A DNA stretch of 64,000 bases from Metallyticus violacea (lineage: Eukaryota; Arthropoda; Insecta; Mantodea; Metallyticidae): the NCBI GenBank assembly GCA_030762175.1, contig CM060846.1:241585512-241649511 (forward strand), written 5' to 3'. Position 1 is the first letter of the stretch; every line of letters begins with the position of its first letter. Positions 22,671-34,387 of this stretch are shown piece by piece. The notes under the pieces are model-generated. The model was not told the origin of the DNA. It did no database searches and saw only the letters and a list, made by a program, of their open reading frames with translations. The position numbers and the translations under genes are program-made.

Positions 22671-23059
22671 ATTTACATGCTAATTTCTTGCTTGGTACGC
22701 TTACCTGCTATAGTAAGTAGTTTTTAAAGTTGTCCGCAACCAAACAATGGTGCCATAAGATATCTGGTTCCTGACTATCGCAACATGTAGCCAATGGCTA
22801 AAGTATGGTTTAAGGCCCCAGGTGGATCCAATAGTGCATTTGGTGGTTACAAGAGACCAGCTGGCTCTCGCGAGAATATTATTAATGTGGTTGTTCCAGG
22901 ATCAGTTTCTTATTCAGTTCAAGATGTAGATATATAACTGACTCAGAATATTCCAGGACTACCTAGTTTTAGATTTCCTAGGCCTTTTAGAATTCTCCTG
23001 TTAGTAAATGGAACAACAACTGTTTTGCTAGGATTGATAGACTGACCTGCATGCACCAC

Positions 23060-23257
23060 CTATGAATTTTCCTCATCACACAATTCATCATGTCTGAAGA
23101 CTGTATTGGGAAATTTCCCAAAAATTACCAATGCTATGTCATCTGCATAGCCTTGTACATAATATGTTTCCTGGATCGTGTCTTGGAGTAGGTTATCCAC
23201 CAGGAGATTCCAAAGAATGAATATCCTTCGTGGTGTCAATTCCTTTCGTTTCCCCAA
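23060..23257 (-). pseudogene. RT palm fragment (YADD) of LINE L2
   Basis: 65 codons containing YYVQGYADDIALVIFGKF, the motif C box of LINE reverse transcriptase with both Asp residues intact. The equivalent site in L1 reads YANDV. Frames on either side are broken. Confidence 0.85.
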
Positions 23258-24070
23258 GAAGGCTAGCAGTAATATTTCTACTCCTGAGCATGAAGTTTAT
23301 CCACCTACAAATGGTGTCATTGACTGCATATTTCTTAGGAGCCAAAACCATATACTTATAAGAGGTGTTGTTGAAAGTATCCTCTGTGTCTAGAAAGGCC
23401 CCTAATGCTGTTTCTTTCCTAGCCATTGAGTTCTCCAGTCTGTTAACAAGGCAGTGTAATGTTGCTATGCAAGACTTGGATGATAGGTAGGCATGTTTGC
23501 TTTGGTGGGAGTGTCTGACAACACCCTCCTTTAGATATATCTTTCAAACAGTCTTTCCAAAGTCTTTAAAAGGAATGATGCAAGACTAATAGGTCCATAA
23601 GCCTTAGCTTTGGTGTAATTATAATGACCATGCTTGGAAATAAACACTACTCTGGTAGAACCAGGCCTGAGGAATATAGGTGAAGGCTATACTGACTCAA
23701 AAGAGTTTATAGAGAAGGATATAAAGTGAGTCAGGTGCTTTCTGCAACAAAACAGTAAGGATACCATCTCCACCTGATGATTTAAATGGGTTAAATTTAT
23801 TAACTGCCCATTTAACATTTTGCTTTGTGACAACTTGGGCATGCAAATCCCCTGTCCTTCTGCATTGCTCTTGGTCTAGAATTTTTGCAGTGGTCTGTGG
23901 ATTCAGAGGTGTTGTCATCAAATATACATCTGGGGAAGTGTACCTCAAAGATTGAGTGTTACTTCACCCAAGTATGTAAAGCATCCTGTACACTTGCATA
24001 TTGTTCCTATAGGGTTTATAAGACCATGGGCCACAGTTCTATGTAACTTAGCTACCTCTTACAGACTATA

Positions 24071-25561
24071 TACGAGGGTTGAAACTTAAATAGTGGTAAT
24101 TATTTATTTACAATCGATACAAAAGAATTGCATGTTAGCAACCTTTACTATTATAATTAGAAGTTTCTTCTGGGCTTAGGAGCCGTGGTCTCTTGGAGCT
24201 AAGGAGTCCAAACGTTTCATCCTCAACTACGGAGGACATCTTCAGTGGCGCGGTCCGAGTCTTCTGGGCGAAGGTCCTGCCACGACTCATAACCTTCCGA
24301 TTACTCATAACCTTTACTATCCTTCAATGTAGTCACCAGGTTGTGTATAACCCGTTGCCAGCGATGTGGAAGTCGTAGTATACTTTTAGCAGAGCCTGTT
24401 CTCTTGATGGTGCAGATGGAGCGGTCTACTGCCTGTCGAATCTCTGGAACACTTCTGAAGCGAATGCCACGAAGTGGTTGCTTCATCTTCGGAATCAAAT
24501 CAAAGTCACAAGGACTTAAGTCCGGGGAGTATGGAGGATGGTACAGTACTTCACAGCCCCATCGACTGAACAAATCAGCCACAGCTTGCGCTGTATGCGC
24601 GCGAGCATTGTCGTGCAAAATGATGGGTAGATTCTGCAGAAAGTGTTGCCGCTTCTTTCTCAAGGCTGGTCGCAGGTGGTGCTCCAAAACGAACGGTAAT
24701 ACTCAGCATTGACGGTCTGCCGTGGAGGAATGTAATGCGTTAGGATAACACCATCACAGTCGTACACGAGAATCACCATAACTTTCACCGTATTGGGGCT
24801 CTGACGAACTTTCGACTTTCGTGGTGACCCATACTGGCGCCATTCGTTCGATTGGCGTTTCAGTTTTGGCTCATACGATTTGGCCCATGTCTCATCCAGG
24901 GTTATGATACGGCATAAGAAAGTCTCTCCTTCGCGCTCATAGCGCTCCAAGTGCGTCTTAGCAGCGTCGTAACGCAACCATTTCTCCATTTCCGTCAAAT
25001 CATGCGGAACCCATCGTGATGCAAATTTTCGCATGCCCAGGCGTTCCTTCATGATGTGAAGCACAGTCGTATGCGCTAATCCGGTTTCTTGGGCGAGCTC
25101 ACGAATCGTCTGGCATCGATCACTGTCCAGTAACGCGGCAAGAGCATGCACTTCTTCACTGACGCTCGTAGGACGACCTGCCCGATGAATGTCTGCCACA
25201 GTTTGCCGACCATCTTTGAAGGTTTTTACTCAATGTGCCACTGTTCTGTAAGGAAATGCAGATTCCCCACAAGCCTCTTGAAGACCTTTATGACACTGGC
25301 GTGCTGTACGACCTCTGGCACATTCAATCTTGATCCAACTCTGTTGTTCCTGTTTCAAAAACATAGTGACAACAGTACATTAGACCGCTAGCTCACAAGT
25401 GACTGTTTTTATCTCGATGGTGCGCATGCAGGTGATGTGGGAAGGGAGTCCATTTGCTCTGAGAAAAGATAGGTATGTAAACCTGTGCTATCAGCGACAA
25501 TATTAGATTTCGTTGCATAGCATCTCCACAGCAGTGTTGCCACTAAGTTCCAACCCTCATA
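24071..25561 (-). mobile_element. mariner (D,D34D) DNA transposon, nearly intact
   Basis: About 1.49 kb, nested in LINE L2. Terminal inverted repeats of about 26-30 bp are visible: TACGAGGGTTGAAACTTA at the low end and the complement of TAAGTTCCAACCCTCATA at the high end. TA precedes the element, but the right flank is TTTA, so the TA duplication is not clean. One transposase gene runs on the minus strand from ATG at 25364 to the stop near 24301. CpG-rich sequence compared with its surroundings suggests a recent arrival. Confidence 0.92.
24301..25364 (-). pseudogene. mariner transposase, one stop and one frameshift
   Basis: About 354 codons if read through, close to the usual mariner length. 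The N-terminal helix-turn-helix half begins MFLKQEQQSWIKIECARGRT. An in-frame TGA interrupts it in …YRTVAH*VKTFKDG. The frame 24660-25199 carries the second helix-turn-helix and LDETW (first catalytic Asp). A one-base loss in a T run at about 24686-24689 shifts the frame. The frame 24301-24687 then carries HDNARAH (second Asp) and PDLSPCDFD (third Asp) with 34 residues between, the mariner D34D signature. The triad is complete, so only two lesions separate this copy from a full reading frame. Confidence 0.92.
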
Positions 25562-27045
25562 TTTACTGGCAGAAGGTTTGCCAAAAAGACCTTCTGCCCT
25601 TAAGTTTACCTTTATTATTGTCTATGAGGGCTGTATGATATGCTCCCCAGTCACCAGTTCTTTTTGCCTTGTTAAAGAGATGTCGCCCCTTCCTCTCTTA
25701 CATTAAAATCTTTAGTCCACTATGACACTTTCTTGGATTCATGATGATTGTCGAGCATAGCTTCTTGGATAAGGGAGATGACTTTGTTGATATCACTGAA
25801 AGATCTAATCTTTTCAATCTGCCCAATCCTACCTGAGAGATCCTGCATATAAGGCTCCCACCAGGTTCTCCTAGGATTCCTGTATAGATTGGCATTTTTA
25901 CTATATTAACATTAAATTATATATAGTTGTGGTCCGATAGTAATGATTCATCTAAGACCCTCTTCAGTAATCTGAACAGTGATATACTCCATGCAAAAAG
26001 TAATGTCAGTAACTTCCTGCCTGATGTAATTGGCAATGTTTGGCTTGTTGCTGACATTAAGCATATGTAGACTGCTAGGGAGCAGAAAATCTAAAAGGTA
26101 CTCAACTCTTTTGTTGGTATTCTTACTGCCCCAGATTTCATGATGAGAGTTGGCACCTCACCCAAAGATGGCCTGGTCCTCTCTCTGAGTGCAATGTGTG
26201 ACCAACTGTTCTAGTTCTCTGATAGTGGATTACCGCCATTGAAGGGGGATAGAGCTCAGTAATAGGCCCTTCTTCCCTTCCCCCTATCTTGCAATCACTT
26301 TTGATCTTGGTGATATCGCTAGAACAAAATTCTAGAAGAGGTAAGCATTGTATTCCATTGCAAACAAGAATACAACTTATGAGTTGATTTCCCTTGCTGC
26401 AATGTATCAACTGGCCATGACATTTTCCTAGTCCTATGATTCGACCCCTGTTAATCCAGGGTTCGTGAATCAGAGCTAGGTGTATTCCTTCTTCATTGTA
26501 AGTTCAGAGGGGCATCCTTTAGGGCCAACCTTGGCTTGAGTCACAATGTAATTCTGCTGAGGCCCAAAGGCTGTTTTGCCCAGATCCCTTGGAAGAGTTA
26601 ATACCCTCCATATCTGAGGCTTGTTCCAAAAGACCTTCCTTATCAAGGGATGAAATTACAACTGCTGAGGGCACACAAATGTGGTCCTCAGGAGTGAATT
26701 GTTAATTTTCTAAGTGGTTACCATAAGGTCCCATGAGAAGCTAGGGAAAGTGGTCTGCCCAGGCAGAGCCCTGCATGCCTGGATAAGGCTAAATACTCCA
26801 GAAGGTCACCTGATATTCCATAGTCTCTGTTCAATGCACCTCCTTGGCACGGGTCACATTAAGCCTTGAGGTTGAATGGAGTTCAGTTGCTTCTTAGGCT
26901 GGCCTCTCCTCACCAGCCTGCTCAACATGGAAACCCTATCAATAGCAAACTACCTACCACCATCATAGCCTGGTGATTCGTAGAGGCTTATGAGCCCTGC
27001 CACCAGCGACAAGGTACTGCAACTTCTAGGCAGGGTACTCATCAC

Positions 27046-28281
27046 ATAGATATTGCTGCCATCTCTGAAACCTTGAAACAGAGACAGGTTCATTTTAATT
27101 TTTTTCAATGTAATCTCTCTAAGCAAGCATTCAGCAATATAAAAAAGGTCTACTTTTACATTGGCTCAATTTTAAATTACAAAAGAAAGAGAAAAAATAT
27201 TTGCTTACATGAAGATCATTATGAAATTAGTGCTAAATGGTACCACGTTACATTATCAGATGGTATAAGCTTATGGTGACATGATGGCATTAGAGGAACT
27301 CTTTTGAGAGTTGCTATTACAGCCAGTCTACAACCCAGTCAAATTCCTATAACAAAATAATAAAATACTGATTAAACACAAAAAACATTACTGTTTCATT
27401 TTTATTTGAATAAGCACAAAAACCACATTCAAAATTTGCAGGCTTGTTATAAGAATCTAAATCTAATAAATAGCACATTAAAAGTGAATTCTTTCATTGC
27501 ACTGTCAAAAACTGAAGCAATAGGAAAGTGCATTGTGTATGGAAACGGTTAACTGTAAAATGTGAAAACATTTTGAAGATATTAAAATGTATGAAAACAG
27601 GTGTAAGATATCATTATTCTCTTTAGTGACTTTTGACTTTGTTGTGCCATACTATTGCACCATTTAGGGATTCTCCAGTCACAATCACTGACTAAGCATT
27701 CAGTGCAAGTTCAAGGGTTTAGCTAAGCATTCAGTGCAAGTTCAAGGGTTTAGCAGTTCACCACTGCATATTGTTTTGTAAGTTTTCATTTTTATTGAAC
27801 TATTAGAGATCCCATTCGGTTTTTTCTGGAGTTGTTGAGAACACTAGTGCACTTAGCAGACATTTTTAATACATTTTTTCACATTTTTAATACATAAATT
27901 TGTTATTAATATTTAACTTTTAAAAATGTAATCATAAAAAAATATTAAATATATTAAAATCTAAAGATGAGGGCAAAAGTTCATGAAACATGTTCTAATA
28001 AATTAATCAATTAGTGAAATATAGTGTTACCTAATACAATCTTCTTTATGTGTTTAATCAATCAGCTTCACTGTTTCTAACTTCGGTTAAGTTTACAGTA
28101 TTAAAATATATTAATAAATATCAAATGAAAGTTTTTCAATATTTTAAATGCACTTTTTAATAGAAATTTATGTGTGTCTACTCTGAAATATTGTACTTTA
28201 CATGTTGCAGTGAAGTTAAAAATATATGTATATATATATATACTATTAATAGAGTAATAAAAACTTCTAAAAAGCATAAAA
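27046..28281. other. unannotated AT-rich intron sequence
   Basis: No gene recognised. Contains the 31-bp tandem duplication described separately and AT microsatellite sequence near 28225-28242. Confidence 0.4.
27692..27753. repeat. 31-bp tandem duplication
   Basis: Two identical units, 27692-27722 and 27723-27753, each beginning CTAAGCATTCAGTGC. Confidence 0.95.
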
Positions 28282-28560
28282 ACTCATAAAAAACACTCAG
28301 AGTGCAATATAAAAAGGTTCACATAAAATTTCACACTAAAAACCATAAAATTGAACACTAAAATCACACTATATTTCGAGCTTGGCTCTTGGTCACGTGA
28401 TGAAAATGAACTGAACTCATTTTCAGTTCAGTTCATTTTCATCGCGTGACCAAGAGCCAAGCTCAAAATATAGTGTGATTTTAGTGTTCAATTTTACGGT
28501 TTTTAGTGTTCAATTTTATGTGAACCTTTTTATATTGCACTCTGAGTGTTTTTTATGAGT
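28282..28560. repeat. large palindrome, 134-bp arms, possible PLE or foldback terminus
   Basis: Arms 28282-28415 and 28427-28560 are inverted copies with about five mismatches, around an 11-nt loop. Read on the strand where it ends in a stem, each arm includes GAGC-CAA-GCTC followed by GAAAT, similar in plan to the CTGA-stem-GAAA cores elsewhere here, but the CTGA box is not preserved. AT repeats flank both ends. The mismatches argue against a pure sequencing fold-back artefact. Confidence 0.8.
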
Positions 28561-29744
28561 ATATATATAAATGAAATTGGAGATGTGAATGTAAAAATTT
28601 GTTACATTTTGTGGAATTTGACCTGAAATGGCTTATAAGCATATAGATTCGTATTGCTATTCCAGTTGTACTTCACAGGCAATAAAAGATTTACTACTGT
28701 TCTAAAATATAAATTTGACATTTACTACTAATTTCTATGAATGTTAATTATTGCTCATACTGAAAAAAATTCATATTATGAAATTTTACACTGCATATTT
28801 GCTACAAGATCAGGGAAAGTGCAAGACTTAGCATAAATGTGTCACATTAAAACACAAATATAATTTAGAGCAGCCATAATGAGTAGAACAAGAACTTCAG
28901 TGGTACATTGCTCTGGTTCTTAAATTGCTTTTTCATTTGCATGCATATTCTGTTTTTATCTTCATATTACTCACATTTTATTGCATGATTTATTCATTAT
29001 GAACATCTGCTTTGTAGAGTTCTATCCATTTTCACATATCACATAAGTCTATATTTAATTAATATCCTGTGTTTAAATTAAATGCAATGTACACCATTCC
29101 ACATTATCGATACATTTGCCATGCCTGATCAAAACCAACAATTCCTTTCTGCATGTGTTTTCTTTTGTCTCACAGAATTAGGCATGTTATGTGCTTTTAT
29201 TACTAACATGACATATTGAAAATAACAAATTTAAAGTATATAACTTGGTTTAAAGAAAAAAATTACTTAACTTTATTTTTAACTTGATATCTACATATAT
29301 TATAAGAGTTTTGTAGCAGTTTCAGATAGTTTTAAAGACCAAAAATTATTCTGAATCATTAAAATTTTGACCATCTGGCCAGAAATGTATTCACACACCA
29401 AAGTATATTTTAATAATGCAAGTCCCCAATCAAAATTCCTGTTTGAAAGTAACTCTCAAGAAATAATTTATAATGTCCTTTTGTAACATTCATTACATCC
29501 TTAAGAAATGTTTATAAAAATTTTTTGAAGTTTTGTTTCAATAAAACATGAACAACATTTATTTCTATAAAAGAACAGTGTCTGATGGCAAAAAAAGGCA
29601 TGGGCTACATAATGTATCTCTCTCTAGAATTATACTCACTACATAATTTAAAAACAGAAGTCCTTTTTAAATTTAGCAATATAAATTGTAATTAAATCCT
29701 TTAAAGTTTTTCATGTTAACATTAGGTCCAGTGAACAACTTCTA
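28561..29744. other. unannotated AT-rich intron sequence
   Basis: Nothing recognised. Confidence 0.4.
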
Positions 29745-30062
29745 AGCGTGGTTTCCCATGGGCGTTCAGCTTACCGAGACGACTGCTGTGTGTTCTACCT
29801 CCATCATGTGATATCATTGGTAGAGTGCAGTATTGTAGGGGGGTATGTGATCAGCACACTGCATCCCGCTGGTTGCTGTATCGTAGCTTACTATATCTAA
29901 GATCACCACCTCTCCATCAGGCAGCTTTCCAGTTGTCCTCATGAGGCTGGGTGGACCCCATTCCAGACCTCCCTTACTTAGAAATATTCCTAAGCATTCA
30001 AACCCGAGCCTCCCAGCCAGCAGTCAGCAATGCTAACCACTACACCAATGAGGTGGTCCCAA
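29745..30062 (-). mobile_element. tRNA-derived SINE, family 3
   Basis: On the minus strand it starts with a tRNA-like head (box A TTGGTGTAGTGGTTAGCA, box B GGGTTTGAATGC). It continues with TTAGGAATATTTCTAAGTA and CAGCCTCATGAGGA and a body shared with the + strand copy at 50545-50890. Confidence 0.75.
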
Positions 30063-30539
30063 TGAACAATTATGGACTAAATATTTTCATTGCAACAATT
30101 TTTTTTTCCATTCTACATAATATTGAGATACAGTCTTACTAATTTCTGCAAGAGTTGCAATAAACTATTATATTTTTCTAAATTCTCAGACACCAATTCC
30201 CCCCCCCCTTTTTTTTCTCCTGTGTTCCAAAAAAATGGTTTTAAGTGTTAAAAAAGGTCCTTTGAGCATCACTGGATATTATGGGACAATATTTAAGCAT
30301 TGAAAGTTCTGTTATCAGATACCTCGCCTTACATAATGGCATTTGTTTCTCACCTTCCCCTTTGAGAACATCATAGAAATTTCAACACTGCATTTGTACA
30401 GTTTGTATACAAATGCTTATATACAACGGTTGTTGAATGCATTTTCTTATGTTGTTTTATTTTAATTTCATAACACATGAAAATTATACATGTGCAGCAT
30501 TCCATAATCCTCTATATAATTGCCATTAACCCTGAGGCA
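30063..30539. other. unannotated intron sequence
   Basis: Includes a C8/T8 homopolymer junction near 30200. No gene recognised. Confidence 0.4.
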
Positions 30540-31390
30540 TTTGTCCTAATACTGCATTAACTTAATGATCCCTGGGCAAAAAATATTAGGCTCGGATCCC
30601 ATAAACCTCGTTTCATGATGTCCTTGACTTCTGCACCCATTTGAAAGGGCCATCCCTGCAACTCCTTTTTTTGTTGTTAAGAATAGAAGAAAGCTGCTAG
30701 GTGGTAAATCAGGGTTGTACAGTGGATGAGTGTGGCAGCCATTTCTGTTCCCATTCCACAAGTTTGGTCTGTGTTTATGCAGCCGAAAGATGATAGACAT
30801 TGTCATCGAGCTGAATGACACCAGCTAACCGGTTGCTGATTTCAGTTTTTTGAAAGTCTGCAATACAAACTATAACTTGGTGTCCTTCCAGAAAGTAAAT
30901 GAGAAGAATGCTACTTGCATCCCTAAAGATGGTTACAAGCATCTTTACTGCTGATTGTTTTGTCTGGAATTGATTTCACAGCTGGAAACTGGATGCTTCC
31001 AATTCATTAGTGCTCTATTCCATTTGAGAGTGGAGTGTTGAAGAAAGATCCCATTATTTAATAACAGTGCACATGAGAAAGGCATGTTCATCATTGTGAT
31101 ACCTCATTAATTAAGGCTACAGCCCATCTTTGTTTTATAATGGTTAGGAGTGAATTAACAAAGAACCCAGCATGTACACACTTTTAAGGTATTCCAAGTC
31201 CTCGTGGATAATGATGAGAGTTGTTTCCATGACGATTCCAAATGTTTGCGCCACCTCATGAACCTTAATTAATCTTTTCACCCAGACCAGTGTATCCACT
31301 TTTGCCCTTTGGTCATCCATAGTGGCAATTGAGAGATGGCTGGATCAAACTGTCAAAAATGCCTACTCGTCAGCAAACATGTTGCACCCC
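30540..31390 (-). pseudogene. mariner-family transposase remnant
   Basis: Minus-strand pieces in order: DDQRAKVDTLVWVKRLIKVH (about 31320-31260), an IIHEDLEYLKSV piece of the helix-turn-helix region (about 31200), SAVKMLVTIFRDASSILLIY (about 30950-30890) and HPLYNPDLPPSSF (about 30700). The last two correspond to the FWD segment and the PDLxPxDF segment of mariner transposases; the third catalytic Asp is replaced by Ser. Many stops. It is a lineage distinct from the mariner at 24071. Confidence 0.7.
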
Positions 31391-31427
31391 CTGCATAGAC
31401 GTTTTAGTATTCCGTACACAACTAATA

Positions 31428-31682
31428 CTGTCAAGAGTGGCCGAGGTCATTGAAGCACAGACTCATAAGTGGAAGATCTAGGGTTTGATTACTGCCAGAA
31501 TCAGCCTTGACTGAGGTTTTTCCCAGCTTTTCCTCAGATCTGATACATAGCAAATGCTGGGAAGGTATCCTAAACCTAGGCCTATAAAACTTCCTCCCTT
31601 TAAAAAATAAAATCCTTTCTGAATTTCTCATTTCATCTCTTGTCTCATCAGTGTTCACTGCCTGTGATGCCTCAGCAACAAA
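31428..31682 (+). mobile_element. tRNA-derived SINE, family 2, decayed copy
   Basis: Head GTGGCCGAGGTCATTGAAGC with a mutated box B (GGGTTTGATTAC), then TTTTCCTCAG, GGTATCCTAAACCTAGGCCT and GTGTTCACTGCCTGTGATGC, as in the copies at 34103, 54349 and 57435. The final GTAAAAACGGGCGTTAAA tail is not recognisable. Most CpGs are lost. Confidence 0.8.
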
Positions 31683-32816
31683 CTTTCTGTGGATGCCAGT
31701 GGATGCCAAGCCATTCATTTGTTTTGAATCACTGCGTGCACTTCTGCTGATGCAAGGTCTCCAACACCAATGCTTTGCCATGCTGTAACAGAGTACTTTA
31801 TTGATTGTAAAGGATCTGCCCATGATGATCTGCCAACAATAGTGCACTGTAAATAAAATTAAATGTGTGAATGTATAGTCATCTTATTCTTCTGCATTTC
31901 TTTCTTCAAATTATCTATATTCTTAAATTTAGATTAAGCTTCAAATTGCAAAAAAATAAACAAAATATGCTTTCATGAGCAGTAAATGTTTTGCAATAAT
32001 CCCTAATAGACTGTTCCGGGCCCAAGAAGATTCAGCTATTTCAATGTTGACCTAAAAAATTCACTCTTTTCCTTTGCAAGATAGAGATTATGCATGAAAT
32101 CATTAAACTCTGCTTGAGTAAACAATGCTGGACTGAGTTCTTTTACAATTGGTGAAAATGCAACACACCCATGGTTCCAACAGGCTTTGGATGGTATAGG
32201 AATAGACATATGAATATCTGGCTCTTGAGGTACAGGTCTTATTTTAGTTTTGGATATTGTCCTTATTTTGCTTAGTTTTACTCAAAATATTGCATATTTA
32301 AAGCATTTGCAACACTTTGGGTAAACGTCAGGCCAAATAATGCCTAGGCCTGACATTTAATTGTCATAGATTTTCAAGACTAAGATTTGAATATAACTTG
32401 CAGTACCCAGCTCTTTCCAATATCCTATAATTTCACCTTCAAATATGCATGATACCAAAGTTTAACAAATAAGGTAATTGGGCCTCTTCTGTCCTTTTAG
32501 TATGCAGGAACTACATATGCAGCAAAAACTGTCTGGATTATTCATATTCTTTTTCCAATGCTTGACATACTTTAATTTTTGACTTTGGTACAAAACTTAA
32601 GTGGCACTACACAACTAAACAGCATAACATGCAGCCAGTAAATGTTAGTATGCATTGTTATCGACTGCTTTGAACAAGTGCTAAAATATCTATTTAATCT
32701 GCAGATTGAGATTTATCTCTATAGGCATTATTTTATAGGGTTTCCCTACACAAAAATAGTCAGGCATGGTAGGATTTGAGGAGCATTAGGGGCCTTTTCT
32801 CTCCAGTAATCTTAGT
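31683..32816. other. unannotated intron sequence
   Basis: Nothing recognised. Confidence 0.4.
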
Positions 32817-32830
32817 AAAAATCTCTTTAT

Positions 32831-33130
32831 TCGTCGCTCCTGGTGGTGTAGTGGTTACCATACTTGCCTCCTACACACAAAACGCGGGTTCGAACCCGGC
32901 CAGGATCGATGGATTTTTTCGGGCGTAAAAATCCTAAGTATGGCTTCCTTTGGAAGGAAAGTAAAGGCGTTGGGCCCGTGTCGTACATTTACGGCACGAA
33001 AATGAACCTCAAGCCTGAAAGAAGAGGCCTCTGGGCAAAATTTGTCGGCCATTTCACGTCCTGAGTTGAATCGGACATTGATGACCTGAGATGTTAAAGA
33101 GCGTCCATAAATAAATCAATCAAAAAAAAA
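32831..33130 (+). mobile_element. tRNA-derived SINE, family 1, young copy
   Basis: Complete element with tRNA-like head (box A GGTGTAGTGGTTA, box B GCGGGTTCGAACCCG), a body with AAGTATGGCTTCCTT, and a tail ATAAATAAATCAATC plus poly(A). Perfect 14-bp target-site duplications AAAAATCTCTTTAT lie at 32817-32830 and 33131-33144. CpGs are well kept, so it is the youngest family 1 copy here. A 66-codon frame inside is part of the SINE, not a gene. Confidence 0.95.
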
Positions 33131-33144
33131 AAAAATCTCTTTAT

Positions 33145-33479
33145 GGCTTTAAAAAATCACAGGTAGTGTGAGATATGGCAGCACATTGTTAAAAATAACC
33201 ATGTTGTTTCTCATTGGATAAATGTTAGAAAAAAATTGTGCAAATATTTGCATCTGAAAGCTCTCTGAATTACCACACATTGAAAAAATATGCGCCCTAT
33301 AATTTGCCTTTCTCCAATTTTTTCATCAAGCAAGGAAAGTTCATGAATTGCACATTTTCTGTGCTCCAGTAATTTTGAAAACATAACATCATGCATGAAA
33401 CCAAGCCTCAATGGAGAAAATTATTAAACATGGATCATCATTGTTTTACAAAGCCCAATTGTAGAAATTCACGTGACTT
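33145..33479. other. unannotated intron sequence
   Basis: Nothing recognised. Confidence 0.4.
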
Positions 33480-34100
33480 ACATCATCAAGTGCAATATTT
33501 TTCAGGCAGATATCTTTGCAATCTTGACCTGCCCTCAAAAGGGTATTGAAAAAGGCTACCATGGTAAGTATATTCTGATCCTTTCTCAAAGTCGAGCTGC
33601 TCTTCAAGCACTGATGCTTCTATCATGCAACAACTCCGCGTAGTTGAGGTGGGTGCCAGGCCATAAAGCCACATGACAGGGAATGAAGAAGCAGACAAAC
33701 TGGCAAGAAGGGAGCATCTAGCTTTTGTATTGGATCTGAATCAGCCTGTGATGTTAGTTAATCCATAGCAAGAACCTCAATAAGGTTATAGGCCAGGCAT
33801 CGGCAGAAGAAACTATGATCCAATTATCCCAGACAAACTTTGGGCAACTTTGTCAATGGAGTAATCCCACACTACTAAAACACTTTTGAAGTTGGGAAGA
33901 AAGAAGTTAAGATGATTAGTGGGATTAACTACTGGACATGGTTATTTTAGGAAGCATCTTCAGAAAATTGGGCTCTGTCAGGGAGAACCCATTTGCAGAC
34001 TTCATAAACAACTTTATGAAACTGCAAAGAACATACTCTTTAGAATGTGAGGTTCTGGAGAGGAGATATCAACTCTTTGGTTTGCACCATACAACAACAA
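33480..34100 (+). pseudogene. RNase H and C-terminal fragment of a second RNase H LINE
   Basis: Plus-strand pieces: ILSQSRAALQAL (about 33575-33615), LRWVPGHKA (about 33640-33670), GNEEADKLARREHLAF (about 33690-33735), TTGHGYFRKHLQKIGL (about 33930-33975), GEPICRL and ILFRM/CEVLERRYQL (about 33980-34075). This is the RNase H plus Cys-His tail architecture seen in L1/L2, in a diverged family. The RT is absent, so the copy is 5'-truncated. Frames change several times. Confidence 0.75.
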
Positions 34101-34102
34101 CA

Positions 34103-34387
34103 CCGCCACGGGTGGCCGAGGTCGTTAAGGCATGGACTCGTGAGCGGGAGGTCTGCGGTTCGAATCCCGCCAGGACCGTCCTCCCTGACTGGGGTTTTTT
34201 CCAGGTTTTCCTCAGTCTTCATAACTGGCAAATGCCGGGGAGGTACCTAAACTTAGGCCTGGAATGCTTCCTTCCTTTAAAAAAAAATCCTTTCCCAATA
34301 TATCATTTCATTTCATGTATCATCAGTGTCCACCGCCTGTGGTGCCTCAGTAGTAAAAACGGGCATTAAACACTACTAAAAAAAAAA
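34103..34387 (+). mobile_element. tRNA-derived SINE, family 2, young copy
   Basis: Head GGTGGCCGAGGTCGTTAAGG with box B GGTTCGAATCCC (Ser/Leu-like tRNA style). The body includes CCCTGACTGGGG, GCAAATGCCGGGGAGGTAC and AACTTAGGCCTGGAATG. The tail is CAGTAGTAAAAACGGGCATT followed by an A run. CpG-rich against a CpG-poor background, hence young. Confidence 0.92.

Larger units (their letters stand above)
21230..27045 (-). mobile_element. RNase H-bearing LINE, copy L2, with nested PLE and mariner
   Basis: Second copy of the L1 family on the same strand. Its 5' end (about 27045) matches that of L1, both with CCACCAGCGACAAG. The endonuclease (about 26400-25700) has NSHHEIWGSK and NKRVEYLLDFL. The RT (about 23950-22900) keeps YADD in YVQGYADDIALV (within 23060-23257). 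RNase H (21602-21823) has LKLQWVPGHQGIYGNEKADY. The C-terminal domain is at 21230-21500. The mariner at 24071-25561 and the PLE at about 21990-22670 split it. Without these insertions its length is near that of L1. Stops and frameshifts make it non-functional. Confidence 0.85.

Noticed and set aside
24341..24712. 123-codon plus-strand open frame
   Set aside because: Opposite-strand shadow of the mariner transposase gene.
32855..33064. Open frames of 65-66 codons on both strands
   Set aside because: They lie wholly within a family 1 SINE.
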